Source: Azospirillum sp. TSH64 (lineage in GTDB: Bacteria > Pseudomonadota > Alphaproteobacteria > Azospirillales > Azospirillaceae). From it: DNA of 64,000 bases. The notes under the pieces were generated by a model, which saw nothing but the letters and a program-made list of their open reading frames with translations, searched no databases and was not told the origin of the DNA. Positions 9,981 to 18,518 of this stretch are shown here, one piece after another. The DNA lies in assembly GCF_003116035.1 (NCBI RefSeq), contig NZ_LGQW01000015.1:6702545-6766544 (forward strand). The letters are read 5' to 3'. Positions within the stretch are counted from its first letter, which is position 1. Every line of letters begins with the position of its first letter. Both the position numbers and the translations under genes were made by a program.

Positions 9981-12515
9981 ATGGCATTGGCGAAGTTTGG
10001 GGCGAAGTTTGGCATGAAGAGCGGATCTCGGGGCGGTGACCATGGTGGTCCGTCCGGCCGCTTGGTCCTGAAGCGGCGGTTCCAGAAGCGGCGGTTCCTG
10101 GGGCGGCTGCTGGCGACGACGGTGCTGATCGCGCCGGGGCTGCTGCTGCCCGGCATTCCCGCGGCGATGGCGCAAACGAACCCGGCCGGCCCCTCCGCAA
10201 ACGCCGTCAGCTTCGCCATCGCGCCGCAGTCGGTCGACGGGGCGCTCGCCGCCTTCTCCGCCGCCACCCGCATCCAGGTGCTGACCCCCGGCGCCGTGAC
10301 CCAGGGCGTCGCCTCCCCCGGCGTCAGCGGGGCGATGACCGCGCGCGAGGGGCTGAACCGCCTGCTGTCCGGCACCGGGCTGGTCGCCCGCTTCCTCAAC
10401 ACCGAAACCGTCACGGTCGAACGCGTGGCGGCGGGTGGCGCCGTCCAGCTCGACCCGGTGCAGATCGAAGGCAACCGGACCGCCGGCGGCCCCGGCGCCC
10501 TGCCCCCGGCCTTTGCCGGCGGGCAGGTGGCGCGCGGCGGGCGCATTGGCGCGCTCGGCAACCAGGATGCGATGGACGTTCCGTTCTCCGTCACCGGCTA
10601 CACCGCCGAGACCATCCGCAACCAGCAGGCGGAGACGATCGCCGACGTGCTGGCCAACGACCCGGCGGTGCGCAGCAGCCTCGGCTACGGCAATTTCGCG
10701 GAAAGCTTCGTCATCCGCGGCTTCCAGCTGGCGGGAGAGGATCTGTCGGTCGACGGCCTCTATGGTACGGCGCCGCGCCAGATCGTCGCCACCAACATGT
10801 TCGAACGGGTTGAGGTCCTGAAGGGCGCCAACGCCTTCCTGAACGGGGCGGCCCCCAGCGGCTCCGGCATCGGCGGCGGCGTCAACCTCGTGCCCAAGCG
10901 GGCGGAGGACGAACCGCTGACCCGCCTGACCGCCAGCTATGCCATGGACAGCCGGCTCGGCCTGTCCGCCGATGTCGGCCGCCGCTTCGGCGACGCCAAC
11001 CAGTTCGGCGTGCGCGTCAACGCCGCGGTCCGCGGCGGCGACACCGCCGTCGACGACGAGGAGCGGACGCTGAAGCTCGGCTCCCTGGCGCTGGACTACC
11101 GCGGCGAGCGCGCCCGGGTGACGCTCGACGTCGGCACCCAGACCCAGCGGGTGGAGCAGGGCCGCCCGGTGGTCTATTTCGGCAGCTTCGTCCCGGCCGT
11201 GCCCTCGGCCTCGCAGAACTACGCGCAGCCCTGGACCTATTCGCAGATGCGCGACACCTTCGGGCAGCTCCGCGCCGAATACGACATCCTGCCCAACCTG
11301 ACCGCCTACGGCGCCTTCGGCCTGCGCAGCATGCGCGAGGACGGCGACTACGGCTCCCCCACCGTCACGCGGCCCGACGGCACCGGCACGGTCAGGCGCC
11401 TGACCGTCCCGCGCGAGGATTTCACCAGCACCGGCCAGGCCGGCGTCCGGGCCGACTTGCACACCGGCCCGGTCCGCCACCAGCTGAACGCCGGCGCCTC
11501 GGCGCTGCGGACCACCAACAACAACGGCTTCGAGTTCGGCACCACCACCGCCATCAACCTCTACCGCATGGTCGGCATGCCGCGTTCGGTGACGACCTCG
11601 GCCAGCGGCATGACGGGCGACCTGCCGAAGGTCAGCGAGTCGGTGCTGCGCAGCGTCTACGCCTCCGACACGCTGTCGATCCTGGACGACCGGGTGATGC
11701 TCACCGCCGGCCTGCGCCAGCAGAACATCCAGGTCCGCGGCTACAACCGGGCCAACGGCGCCCGCACCTCCGATTACGACCAGTCGGCGCTGACGCCGGT
11801 GGTCGGGCTGGTGGTGAAGCCGCTGAAGGAACTGTCGCTCTACGCCAACCGGATCGAAGGGCTGGCCCAGGGTCCGACCGCCCCGTCCACCGCCGCCAAT
11901 GCCGGGGAGATCTTCGAGCCCTACCGCTCCGTCCAGTACGAGGTCGGCGGCAAGCTCGATTTCGGCAGCTTCGGCGGCTCGCTGTCGCTGTTCCAGACCA
12001 CCCAGCCCAGCGGCGTCACCGACGCCTTCACCCGCCTCTACAGCGTGTCCGGCGAACAGCGCAACCGCGGCATCGAGCTGATGCTGTATGGCGAGCCGGT
12101 GCAGGGCCTGCGCCTGCTGGGCGGCGCCACCTTCATCGATCCGGAACTGACCGACACCGGCAACGCCGCGACCGAAGGCAAGGACGCCGTCGGCGTGCCG
12201 CGCCACCAGTTCAACGCCAACGTCGAATGGGACCTGCCCTTCCTTCCCGCCTCCTTCCCCACCGTGACGCTGACCGGCCGCGTGATCCACACCGGGGCGC
12301 AGTATCTCAATACCGCCAACACGCTGAAGATCCCGAGCTGGACCCGCTTCGACGTCGGCGCGCGGATGATCGCCGACGTCCAGAACCGTCCGGTCACCAT
12401 CCGCGCGGCGGTGGAGAATGTGACCGACAAGGCCTATTGGGCGTCGGCCTACGGCGGCTACCTGAGCCAGGGCGCCCCGCTGACGGCCAAGCTGTCCGTC
12501 TCGGTCGATTTCTGA
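9981..12515 (+). CDS. TonB-dependent siderophore receptor with STN signalling domain (second system)
   Basis: About 844 residues if translation begins at the ATG at 9981, which follows a GAGG ribosome-like site; the frame is open from an ATG at 9906 without one. After an unusually long basic N-terminus the signal peptide ends at AAMAQ. The STN domain follows (VSFAIAPQSVDGALAAFSAAT...TAREGLNRLLSGTGL), then the plug (DVPFSVTGYTAETIRNQQAETIADVLANDPAV) and a barrel ending in VSVDF. A plug with NDPAVR and YGNFAESFVIRGF is typical of siderophore receptors of the FhuE/FoxA kind. It differs clearly from the first receptor, so the two should take different ligands. Confidence 0.9.
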   Translation: MALAKFGAKFGMKSGSRGGDHGGPSGRLVLKRRFQKRRFLGRLLATTVLIAPGLLLPGIPAAMAQTNPAGPSANAVSFAIAPQSVDGALAAFSAATRIQVLTPGAVTQGVASPGVSGAMTAREGLNRLLSGTGLVARFLNTETVTVERVAAGGAVQLDPVQIEGNRTAGGPGALPPAFAGGQVARGGRIGALGNQDAMDVPFSVTGYTAETIRNQQAETIADVLANDPAVRSSLGYGNFAESFVIRGFQLAGEDLSVDGLYGTAPRQIVATNMFERVEVLKGANAFLNGAAPSGSGIGGGVNLVPKRAEDEPLTRLTASYAMDSRLGLSADVGRRFGDANQFGVRVNAAVRGGDTAVDDEERTLKLGSLALDYRGERARVTLDVGTQTQRVEQGRPVVYFGSFVPAVPSASQNYAQPWTYSQMRDTFGQLRAEYDILPNLTAYGAFGLRSMREDGDYGSPTVTRPDGTGTVRRLTVPREDFTSTGQAGVRADLHTGPVRHQLNAGASALRTTNNNGFEFGTTTAINLYRMVGMPRSVTTSASGMTGDLPKVSESVLRSVYASDTLSILDDRVMLTAGLRQQNIQVRGYNRANGARTSDYDQSALTPVVGLVVKPLKELSLYANRIEGLAQGPTAPSTAANAGEIFEPYRSVQYEVGGKLDFGSFGGSLSLFQTTQPSGVTDAFTRLYSVSGEQRNRGIELMLYGEPVQGLRLLGGATFIDPELTDTGNAATEGKDAVGVPRHQFNANVEWDLPFLPASFPTVTLTGRVIHTGAQYLNTANTLKIPSWTRFDVGARMIADVQNRPVTIRAAVENVTDKAYWASAYGGYLSQGAPLTAKLSVSVDF

Positions 12516-12555
12516 CCGGCCGGCAGAGTGTTGACGGCGGCATGAGGAGCTTGCG

Positions 12556-13704
12556 ATGACCAACCGAACCATCCGGGCCTGGACGCTGATCCACAAATGG
12601 ACCAGCCTGATCTGCACGGTCTTCATGCTGCTGCTGTGCCTGACCGGCCTGCCGCTGATCTTCCATGACGAGATCGAGGCCCTGACGGCGGAACACACCC
12701 TGCCGCCGATGCCGGCCGAAACGCCGCTGAAGTCGCTGGACGAGGCGGTGGCGACGGCGCTGGCGACCTACCCCGGCGAGCGTCCGCTGTTCCTCAGCTT
12801 CGACGAGGACCGGCCGGTGGTGAACGTCACCACCGGACCGGGCGCCCGCCCGCCGGTGTCGCAGATGCACATCTCCGCCATCGACCTGCGCAGCACGCGG
12901 ATCCTGGCCGACCTGAACGACGACAAGGGCTTCATGCATGTGATGCTGCGCCTGCACGTCGACATGTTCGCCGGCCTGCCCGGCGAGCTGTTCCTGGGGT
13001 TCATGGGCTTCCTGCTGTTCGTCGCCACCCTGTCGGGCGTGGTGATCTACGCCCCCTTCATGCGCAAGCTGTCCTTCGGCACCGTGCGGGCCGGGCGCAG
13101 CAGGCGGCTGAAATGGCTCGACCTGCACAACATGCTGGGCATCGTCACGCTGATGTGGGTGGTGGTGGTCGGGCTGACCGGCGTCATCAACACCCTGTCG
13201 GTGCCGCTGGTCGCCTACTGGCGCTCCAACGAGCTGGCGGCGATGATCGCCCCCTACGCCGGCAAGCCGGTCCCGGAGCGCTTCGCCTCCGTCGATGCCG
13301 CCGTCCGCACCGCGATGGAGGCGGCTCCCGGCATGCGCCCGCAATTCATCGCCTTCCCCGGCGTGCGCTTCTCCAGCAACCACCATTACGCGGTCTGGCT
13401 GAAGGGAGCCACGCCGGCCACCAACCGCATCCTGACCCCCGCCCTGATCGATGCCGAGACCGGGGCCTTCACCGACATGCGCTCCATGCCCTGGTACATG
13501 CTGGCGCTGCGGCTGTCGCAGCCGCTGCATTTCGGCGATTACGGCGGGTTGCCGATGAAGATCCTGTGGGCGGTGCTTGACGTGCTGACCATCGTCATCC
13601 TCGGCAGCGGCCTCTATCTCTGGGTCGCCCGCCGCCGCACCGCGCAGGACCACGCCGCCGCCGCTCCCGGCCTGCGCAGCGCCGTCGGGGACGCTGCGGA
13701 ATGA
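12556..13704 (+). CDS. PepSY-associated membrane protein, probable siderophore-iron reductase type
   Basis: A 382-residue inner-membrane protein with helices near residues 17-37 (ICTVFMLLLCLTGLPLIF), 140-162 (ELFLGFMGFLLFVATLSGVVIY), 190-215 and 340-362, and a periplasmic PepSY-like portion between. His residues sit near helix ends (LIHKW at the start, LRLHVDMF, LHNMLG), as in the PepSY_TM family, whose members (FsrB, PiuB-like) act in reducing or handling ferric siderophores. It follows the receptor by 40 bp with its own ribosome site (GAGGAGCTTGCG), so the two are likely cotranscribed. Confidence 0.85.
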   Translation: MTNRTIRAWTLIHKWTSLICTVFMLLLCLTGLPLIFHDEIEALTAEHTLPPMPAETPLKSLDEAVATALATYPGERPLFLSFDEDRPVVNVTTGPGARPPVSQMHISAIDLRSTRILADLNDDKGFMHVMLRLHVDMFAGLPGELFLGFMGFLLFVATLSGVVIYAPFMRKLSFGTVRAGRSRRLKWLDLHNMLGIVTLMWVVVVGLTGVINTLSVPLVAYWRSNELAAMIAPYAGKPVPERFASVDAAVRTAMEAAPGMRPQFIAFPGVRFSSNHHYAVWLKGATPATNRILTPALIDAETGAFTDMRSMPWYMLALRLSQPLHFGDYGGLPMKILWAVLDVLTIVILGSGLYLWVARRRTAQDHAAAAPGLRSAVGDAAE

Positions 13705-13886
13705 AGCCGCGCGCGCCCCTCCCCCTGCTGGCGATCTTCGGCATTCCCGCCGCAATCGCGCTCGTCACCGCCGCCGGGCTGGTCACCGCCCTGCTGGACG
13801 ACGGGCTGGTGGACGCCCTGTCCTGGGCGGCGCTGTCGGTGCCCGTGCTGGCCGCAGCCTGGTCCTGGCGGAACCGCGAGCGCTGA
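13701..13886 (+). CDS. Small two-helix membrane protein
   Basis: A 61-residue protein whose start overlaps the PepSY gene stop as ATGA. It has two hydrophobic stretches (LPLLAIFGIPAAIALVTAAGLVTALL and ALSWAALSVPVLAAAWSW) separated by DDGLVD, and a basic tail. Small proteins of this shape often follow PepSY or TonB-receptor genes in iron loci, but no function is known to me. Translational coupling and the hydrophobic pattern support it as a real gene. Confidence 0.7.
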   Translation: MKPRAPLPLLAIFGIPAAIALVTAAGLVTALLDDGLVDALSWAALSVPVLAAAWSWRNRER

Positions 13887-13953
13887 CGGCCCCTTCCGGC
13901 GCTGCCCCCGGCGGCCTGCGGGGGCCCCGGTTTCCCAGGCCCCCGCATCCCCG

Positions 13954-16008
13954 TTACGCCGGCACCGGCTGTTCGGCCGGAACGAACGGCTCCAGCCCCG
14001 CCCGGCGCTCCACATCCGCCAGCAGGGCGGCGAGGCGGTCGGCATCCTCCTGGACCGCCGCCACGTCGTACCAGCCCGGCAGGTTGTCCAGGTCGGTGCG
14101 CGCCGTCGGGGCCTGCCCGGTCACCTCCAGGAGGTTGGTTTCCTCGTTCGGATCCCGGTTCAGGTCGTACATCTCCCATTCCAGCAGGAGCGGGTTCGCC
14201 GGGTCGAAGTAGCGGGCCAGCTTGGCGGTGTCGGTGCGCACGCAGCGGATGTGGTTGGGCTGGCGCACCGGGCCGGGGGACAGGTCCGGCACCGGCTTGA
14301 CCTTGAGGTCGCCGGCACGCACCGCCTCGACGGTCCGGCAATACACCTCGTAGGCGCCGTAATAGTCGGGCTCGGTGATCCGGCCGCCCTCGGAGGGCTG
14401 TGTCACCTCGTCGTCGGTCATGAACAGCACGCCTTCGCGCGGCTCGCCGTTGGGATAGGTCACCGGCGTGCCGGGGGCCTTCAGCACCGGGGTCAGGTCG
14501 ACGCCGGGCAGCGGCGCCATGGTGTGGCGCTTGGCCAGCTCGTCCGCCGCCTTGTCCAGGGCCCTGCGGCCGACGCCGGTCAGGCCCAGCACGGTGGGCA
14601 CGAGGTCGGCGTGGCTGGTCACGGCCTCCACGTGCCGCAGCGAGGTCCCGTCGCCGCCCATCGAGGCCGGGAACCGCACCACCATCGGCACATGCACGGC
14701 CTCCTCATAGGCGACGTGCCACTTCTCCAGCATCATGTTGTGGGCGGCCCCCAGCTCGCCATGGTCGGCCACGAAGATCACGATGGTGTTGTCGGCCTGG
14801 CCCGAATCCTCCAGGGCCTGGAGCACGCGGTTGATCTGCGGATCGACCTGGGAATGCAGCCAGCCATAGAATTGCAGCAGCTGGATGCTGTACCCCTCCG
14901 GATCCTCGGAGAGCTGGAACGGGATGGTGAATTTCAGCGCCATCGCCACCGCGGCTTCCCAGTCGGCGGACCCGGCCAGGTCCCCGGCGGCGCTGACGGC
15001 GCCATGGCTCGCCTTGGCGGACAAAGCGAGGCCGATCTTGTAGGCGGCATCGAACTGGCAGGACGGCTTGGTCGACAGATCCTCGTCCCAGGTCGGAATC
15101 CGACCAGCGCAATCCTGCGGGAAGCCCTGCGGATTGAGCGGCATCGCCATGGTGCCCTCGGTCGGCGGGTACGACGACTGGCCCTGGAGGGGCACGTCGA
15201 GCGGGCCGAACACCGGCTGGGTCTTCGCAGCGCTTCCGTCGGTCGGCGGCAGCGCCTGCGAAATCACCGTGGGGTATGTCGCGATGTCGTGGGGGTTGGT
15301 GAAGGACACCACCGCGAACCACGGGCGCTCCGCCGCGTCGGTGGCCGGGGTGTTGGAACCGGGCCGCGCCTCGTCCGCCGAAACCCCGTAATTGTAGGGC
15401 AGCGCCAGCCCGCGGCGGCGCAGGAACAGGCAGGCGTTGTCGGCGAAGCCGGCGTCGCGGTAGAGGCCCAGGTTGTTGATCGCCGCCCCATGGGGCTCGG
15501 GATAGGACAGCTCCCAGTCGGAGAAGCCGTAGCGCTGGAGCGAATGGCCGGCCGGGTTGCTGACATGCCATTTGCCGAAATAATGCGAGGAATAGCCGAT
15601 GGCCTGCATCCAATGGCCCATGGTGGGATGGCCGTCGGCCTCCAGCCACGGGAAGCGCGCCGCGTTGCCGTCCTTGAACATGCCGTCGGTCTGGGTCACG
15701 CCGGTGCGGTTGCCGTACTGGCCGGTGAACATCACCGCGCGGCTGGGGGTGCAGGCGCTGGACCCGATGGTGTGGTTGTGCAGCGCCACCGCATTCCTGC
15801 GCAGCCGGGTCAGGCCGGGAAAGAAGCGGGCGTATTCGTTCTCGCCCACGTCCGCCTCGCCCCGGAAGCCCAGGATGCGCTTCAGCGGTTCCGCCAGCCC
15901 GCCGTTGGGGCCATAGGAGAAGCGCGGGTAGCGGTATTGATCGACGGAAATCAGCAGGATGTTGGGCTGCGCGCCGTTGCGCTGCGGCCGGTTGGCATGC
16001 TCGGTCAT
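13954..16008 (-). CDS. Sulfatase/phosphonate-monoester-hydrolase-type enzyme
   Basis: About 684 residues from the ATG at 16008, preceded by AAGGA at good spacing; an ATG at 16062 would add 18 residues. It is an alkaline-phosphatase superfamily sulfatase: the metal site PNILLISVDQYR (Asp23), the catalytic C-T-P-S-R motif with Cys86 to become formylglycine, the GKWH motif near residue 150 and the second metal motif VIFVADHGELG near 410. No signal peptide is visible, so it is probably cytoplasmic, and several insertions make it longer than usual. It stands alone and convergent with the small membrane protein gene. One copy of the candidate partition palindrome lies within it at 15091. The substrate is unknown. 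Confidence 0.85.
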   Translation of the reverse strand: MTEHANRPQRNGAQPNILLISVDQYRYPRFSYGPNGGLAEPLKRILGFRGEADVGENEYARFFPGLTRLRRNAVALHNHTIGSSACTPSRAVMFTGQYGNRTGVTQTDGMFKDGNAARFPWLEADGHPTMGHWMQAIGYSSHYFGKWHVSNPAGHSLQRYGFSDWELSYPEPHGAAINNLGLYRDAGFADNACLFLRRRGLALPYNYGVSADEARPGSNTPATDAAERPWFAVVSFTNPHDIATYPTVISQALPPTDGSAAKTQPVFGPLDVPLQGQSSYPPTEGTMAMPLNPQGFPQDCAGRIPTWDEDLSTKPSCQFDAAYKIGLALSAKASHGAVSAAGDLAGSADWEAAVAMALKFTIPFQLSEDPEGYSIQLLQFYGWLHSQVDPQINRVLQALEDSGQADNTIVIFVADHGELGAAHNMMLEKWHVAYEEAVHVPMVVRFPASMGGDGTSLRHVEAVTSHADLVPTVLGLTGVGRRALDKAADELAKRHTMAPLPGVDLTPVLKAPGTPVTYPNGEPREGVLFMTDDEVTQPSEGGRITEPDYYGAYEVYCRTVEAVRAGDLKVKPVPDLSPGPVRQPNHIRCVRTDTAKLARYFDPANPLLLEWEMYDLNRDPNEETNLLEVTGQAPTARTDLDNLPGWYDVAAVQEDADRLAALLADVERRAGLEPFVPAEQPVPA
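15091..15105. promoter_or_regulatory. Isolated copy of a 15-bp palindrome, candidate parS
   Basis: GGTCGGAATCCGACC, inside the sulfatase coding region, is identical to the copy at 18276 just after parB and is the reverse complement of the copy at 18305. A 15-bp exact palindrome is not needed for the protein at this point. A third copy near the parAB locus suggests a binding site for ParB, but this is inference. Confidence 0.55.
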
Positions 16009-16383
16009 GACACTATTATCCTTTTGCAATCCATATTGGGGAAAAGCAACGTCAATGGGCAATCGGCCTTCGGAAAAGGAATGAATTTCCGTTGTGGAGG
16101 CTGGCCAGAGCCCTGTTTCTTCGTTTACGCCCCAAAGGTAGTTTGATAATATTCAGGGCGTCAAACGGTATTGGTGGCAATTTTAACTTGGGAATCGTAA
16201 ATTTTATTCATACTGGAGCATGCATTTCCCTTCAAGGTCACCTCATATCTTTTGGAATCTCTGCTGCAACGCAGAAAATCGAATTTCCCGCTCCATTCCT
16301 CCCGCCGAGGCCGAGGAGCGTTTCCTTGACCATTGTAGCGTCTACCCCTACCCTCCGGCCCGGTTCATGCTGGGGAGGGGACG
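16009..16383. other. Intergenic region between the sulfatase and parA, relatively AT-rich
   Basis: About 375 bp with no convincing gene. The stretch 16130-16290 is clearly richer in A and T than its surroundings (for example AATTTTAACTTGGGAATCG and AAATTTTATTCATACTGG). It holds the divergent promoters of the sulfatase and parA genes. No copy of the candidate parS palindrome was found here. The ribosome site GGGGAGGGG before parA lies at its end. Confidence 0.5.
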
Positions 16384-17397
16384 GTGAAGGGCGACGAGTT
16401 GCGGACCCATCGGGAAGCGAAAGGACTGTCGCAGTCCGAGTTCGCCGTCTGGCTGAACGAACGGCTGCAACGCCGCTACGACAAGCAGAAGATCAGCCGC
16501 TGGGAAAATGACGCGGAGCGCATCCCGGCGGCGGTCGATGCCCTGATGACGCGCGAAATCAACGGGCCGGAGCCGGAAAGGCTGGGCGGCCCGGCCCTGG
16601 TCGTCGTCGTGGCGAACCAGAAGGGCGGCTGCGCCAAAACGGTGTCGGCGGTGAACATCGCCTCGGCGCTGGCGATCAAGGGCTATGCCACCATGCTGAT
16701 CGACTGCGATCCGCAGGCCAACGCCACCCAGCATCTCGGCATCGACTCCTACACCATGGAGACGGAGGGCAAGACCCTCTACTACGTCATGCATGGCGAC
16801 CTGGAGCTGGACGACATCCTCGTCACCGTGCCGGAAAGCGGCCTGCGCGTCGCCCCCTCCTCCATCCGTCTCGCCGAGACCGAGGTGGAGCTGGGCAAGG
16901 AGGCCGGCGGCGATTTCATCATGAAGGAGAAGATCGCCGCGGCGAAGCGCAGCTTCGACTTCATCGTCATCGACACGCCCCCCAACATCGGCGAGCTGAC
17001 CAAGAACGCCATGGTCGCCGCCCACACCGCGGTCATCCCCTGCCAGACCGAGAAGTTCAGCCTGCTCGGCATGGCTTTCCTCTTGGAGAACGTCACCAAG
17101 ATCCGCCGCCGGATGAACACCGGCCTGTCGGTGCTCGGCATTGTGCCGACCATCTTCAAGCAGCGGGAGCGCAACGACCGCGAGGTTCTGGAGCAGATCC
17201 ACGAGGAATACGGCCCGCATCTGCGGGTGTTCGATCCGGTGCCGAAGGCGTCGGTCTATGCCCAGGCGACCTCGGTCGGCCGTGCGGCGGTGGAAGCGAT
17301 GCCGGACGTCGCCGGTGCCGCCGTCTACCGCGATGTCGCATCCGCCCTGGCCGAGGAACGCACCGCCCGCATCAAGGAGGTCGACCGTGTCGCGTAG
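16384..17397 (+). CDS. parA: ParA-family partition ATPase with N-terminal helix-turn-helix
   Basis: A 337-residue protein starting at GTG 16384 after GGGGAGGGG. Residues 1-50 form an XRE-like helix-turn-helix (ELRTHREAKGLSQSEFAVWLNE...KISRWEN). The ATPase begins at residue 70 with a deviant Walker A (NQKGGCAKT, signature Lys80 and Lys85), then LIDCDPQANATQ, DFIVIDTPPNIGELTKNA and a late PVPKASVYAQA. The N-terminal DNA-binding domain marks it as a plasmid-type ParA that can also repress its own operon. It overlaps parB by 11 bp. It is the segregation motor of the replicon, moving ParB-bound DNA over the nucleoid. Confidence 0.93.
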   Translation: MKGDELRTHREAKGLSQSEFAVWLNERLQRRYDKQKISRWENDAERIPAAVDALMTREINGPEPERLGGPALVVVVANQKGGCAKTVSAVNIASALAIKGYATMLIDCDPQANATQHLGIDSYTMETEGKTLYYVMHGDLELDDILVTVPESGLRVAPSSIRLAETEVELGKEAGGDFIMKEKIAAAKRSFDFIVIDTPPNIGELTKNAMVAAHTAVIPCQTEKFSLLGMAFLLENVTKIRRRMNTGLSVLGIVPTIFKQRERNDREVLEQIHEEYGPHLRVFDPVPKASVYAQATSVGRAAVEAMPDVAGAAVYRDVASALAEERTARIKEVDRVA

Positions 17398-18271
17398 TCT
17401 TCTCGGCAAGGCAACCAAGCCGGCGCAAAGCGCCACCGCAACCGCCAGGATGAAGGACGCGCTGTTCGGCCTCAGCCGCCATGCGCCGCATCTGGTGGAG
17501 GTGCCGGTCGACCGCATCGCCCCCAACCCGAACCAGCCGCGCCGCGAGTTCGACGAGGAGGAGTTGCGCGGCCTGGCCGCCTCCATCGAGCGTCACGGGC
17601 TGCAACAGCCCATCGGCGTGCGCCAGACCGCCGACGACCGCTGGCAGCTGGTCTATGGCGAGCGGCGGCTGCGGGCGACGCGGCTGCTGGGGCGGGAGAC
17701 CATCTTCGGCATCCTGTTCACCGGCGACGACGACGAGGAGATCGCCATCGTCGAGAACCTCCAGCGCAGCGACCTGAACCCGCTGGAGGAATCGGACGCG
17801 CTGGCCCGGCTGGCCGAACGGCACGGCTATTCCCACCGCCAGCTTGCCGAGGCGCTGGGCCGCAAGAAGACCTACGTCACCATGATGCTGTCCTTCCAGC
17901 GTCTGGCCCCGGCGATCCGCGAGGACTATCCCCTGCTGCGCCCGACCAAGGCGAGGCTGGAGGCGCTCGCCGCCATCGACGACCGGGACGAACAGATCCG
18001 CGCCTGGGAAAAGCTGAAGCGCGCCGAGATGGGCCCCCTGCCCTCCCCGGCGGCACCCACCGCCGGTCCGTCCCGGCGCGAGCCGGTCAGCGCGCCCGCC
18101 GGCATCGCCTCCAGCGCCCTGCCCGCCCGGACCGCCAAGCCGGTGTTCCAGGCCCGCGACGTGCTGCGGGACCTCCAGGCCAAGCCGCAGTCGCTGTCCG
18201 ACACCGACCGTCAGGCGCTGGCCGACATGCGCAGCGCCATCGACGCGATCCTGGCCGCGGCCGGACAGTAA
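17387..18271 (+). CDS. parB: ParB-family centromere-binding protein
   Basis: A 294-residue protein starting at the GTG at 17387, six bases after AAGGAGG and inside the end of parA. It carries the ParB N-terminal domain with the CTPase motifs (VDRIAPNPNQPRREFDEEEL, IGVRQTADDRWQLVYGERRLRA, IAIVENLQRSDLNPLEESDA) and a central helix-turn-helix (HRQLAEALGRKKTYVTMMLSFQRL). The C-terminal third has a Pro/Ala linker and a short helical end. It should bind parS and spread or slide on DNA. Two 15-bp palindromes lie immediately after its stop codon. Confidence 0.94.
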   Translation: MSRSLLGKATKPAQSATATARMKDALFGLSRHAPHLVEVPVDRIAPNPNQPRREFDEEELRGLAASIERHGLQQPIGVRQTADDRWQLVYGERRLRATRLLGRETIFGILFTGDDDEEIAIVENLQRSDLNPLEESDALARLAERHGYSHRQLAEALGRKKTYVTMMLSFQRLAPAIREDYPLLRPTKARLEALAAIDDRDEQIRAWEKLKRAEMGPLPSPAAPTAGPSRREPVSAPAGIASSALPARTAKPVFQARDVLRDLQAKPQSLSDTDRQALADMRSAIDAILAAAGQ

Positions 18272-18275
18272 GACC

Positions 18276-18319
18276 GGTCGGAATCCGACCACCGCGGGAC
18301 GGATGGTCGGATTCCGACC
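18276..18319. promoter_or_regulatory. Pair of 15-bp palindromes after parB, candidate parS centromere
   Basis: GGTCGGAATCCGACC at 18276-18290 and GGTCGGATTCCGACC at 18305-18319 are each palindromes with 7-bp arms around one central base, 29 bp apart start to start. The second is the exact reverse complement of the first. They begin four bases after the parB stop. A third exact copy lies at 15091. As single-stranded RNA the pair could also form a 15-bp stem with a 14-base loop, so a role in ending parB transcription is possible as well; there is no T-run. Confidence 0.65.
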
Positions 18320-18345
18320 GGGAGCTGAACTCTCCCATCTGAATC

Positions 18346-18370
18346 TCCCTCTCCCCCCGGGGAGAGGGGA
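18346..18370. repeat. REP-like GC-rich palindrome (copy 1)
   Basis: The core CCCTCTCCCCCCGGGGAGAGGG is near-palindromic and belongs to the family seen again at 22.96, 23.06, 27.77, 41.46 and 41.55 kb. This copy is single and lacks the GGTGAGGGGG extension. It lies between the candidate parS and the nosR promoter. Confidence 0.75.
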
Positions 18371-18440
18371 CTTCTGGCTCCGGCCCGGGGCACGCCGTGA
18401 CTATCGGCCAAGCGGTGTCCGCCCCTTCCCCCAAAAGTTG

Positions 18441-18454
18441 TTGATCTGGCGCAA
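18441..18454. promoter_or_regulatory. FNR/FixK-family box upstream of nosR, distal
   Basis: TTGATCTGGCGCAA matches the TTGAT-N4-xxCAA pattern bound by FNR, FixK and related regulators. It is centred 38 bp before the second box at 18479. Confidence 0.6.
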
Positions 18455-18478
18455 TTCGCACAAGGCCCCCCGGCGCAC

Positions 18479-18492
18479 TTGACCGCGGTCAA
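18479..18492. promoter_or_regulatory. FNR/NnrR-family box upstream of nosR, proximal
   Basis: TTGACCGCGGTCAA is a perfect palindrome of the FNR/Dnr/NnrR type, 26 bp before the first possible nosR start and 80 bp before the start at 18573. The same form with one change is found before ubiT at 30539. It suits induction of nos genes when oxygen is low or nitrogen oxides are present. Confidence 0.72.
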
Positions 18493-18518
18493 GAACTCCC
18501 CCGCCGCCAAGCGCTTTC

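Noticed and set aside
9741..12698. An open frame of 985 codons opposite the second receptor
   Set aside because: Same reason: it is a reverse shadow of a real gene, with composition unlike a folded protein.
18276..18319. The palindrome pair after parB regarded as a simple terminator
   Set aside because: The fold is possible, but each unit is itself a palindrome and a third isolated copy exists at 15091, which a terminator would not explain. No T-run follows.
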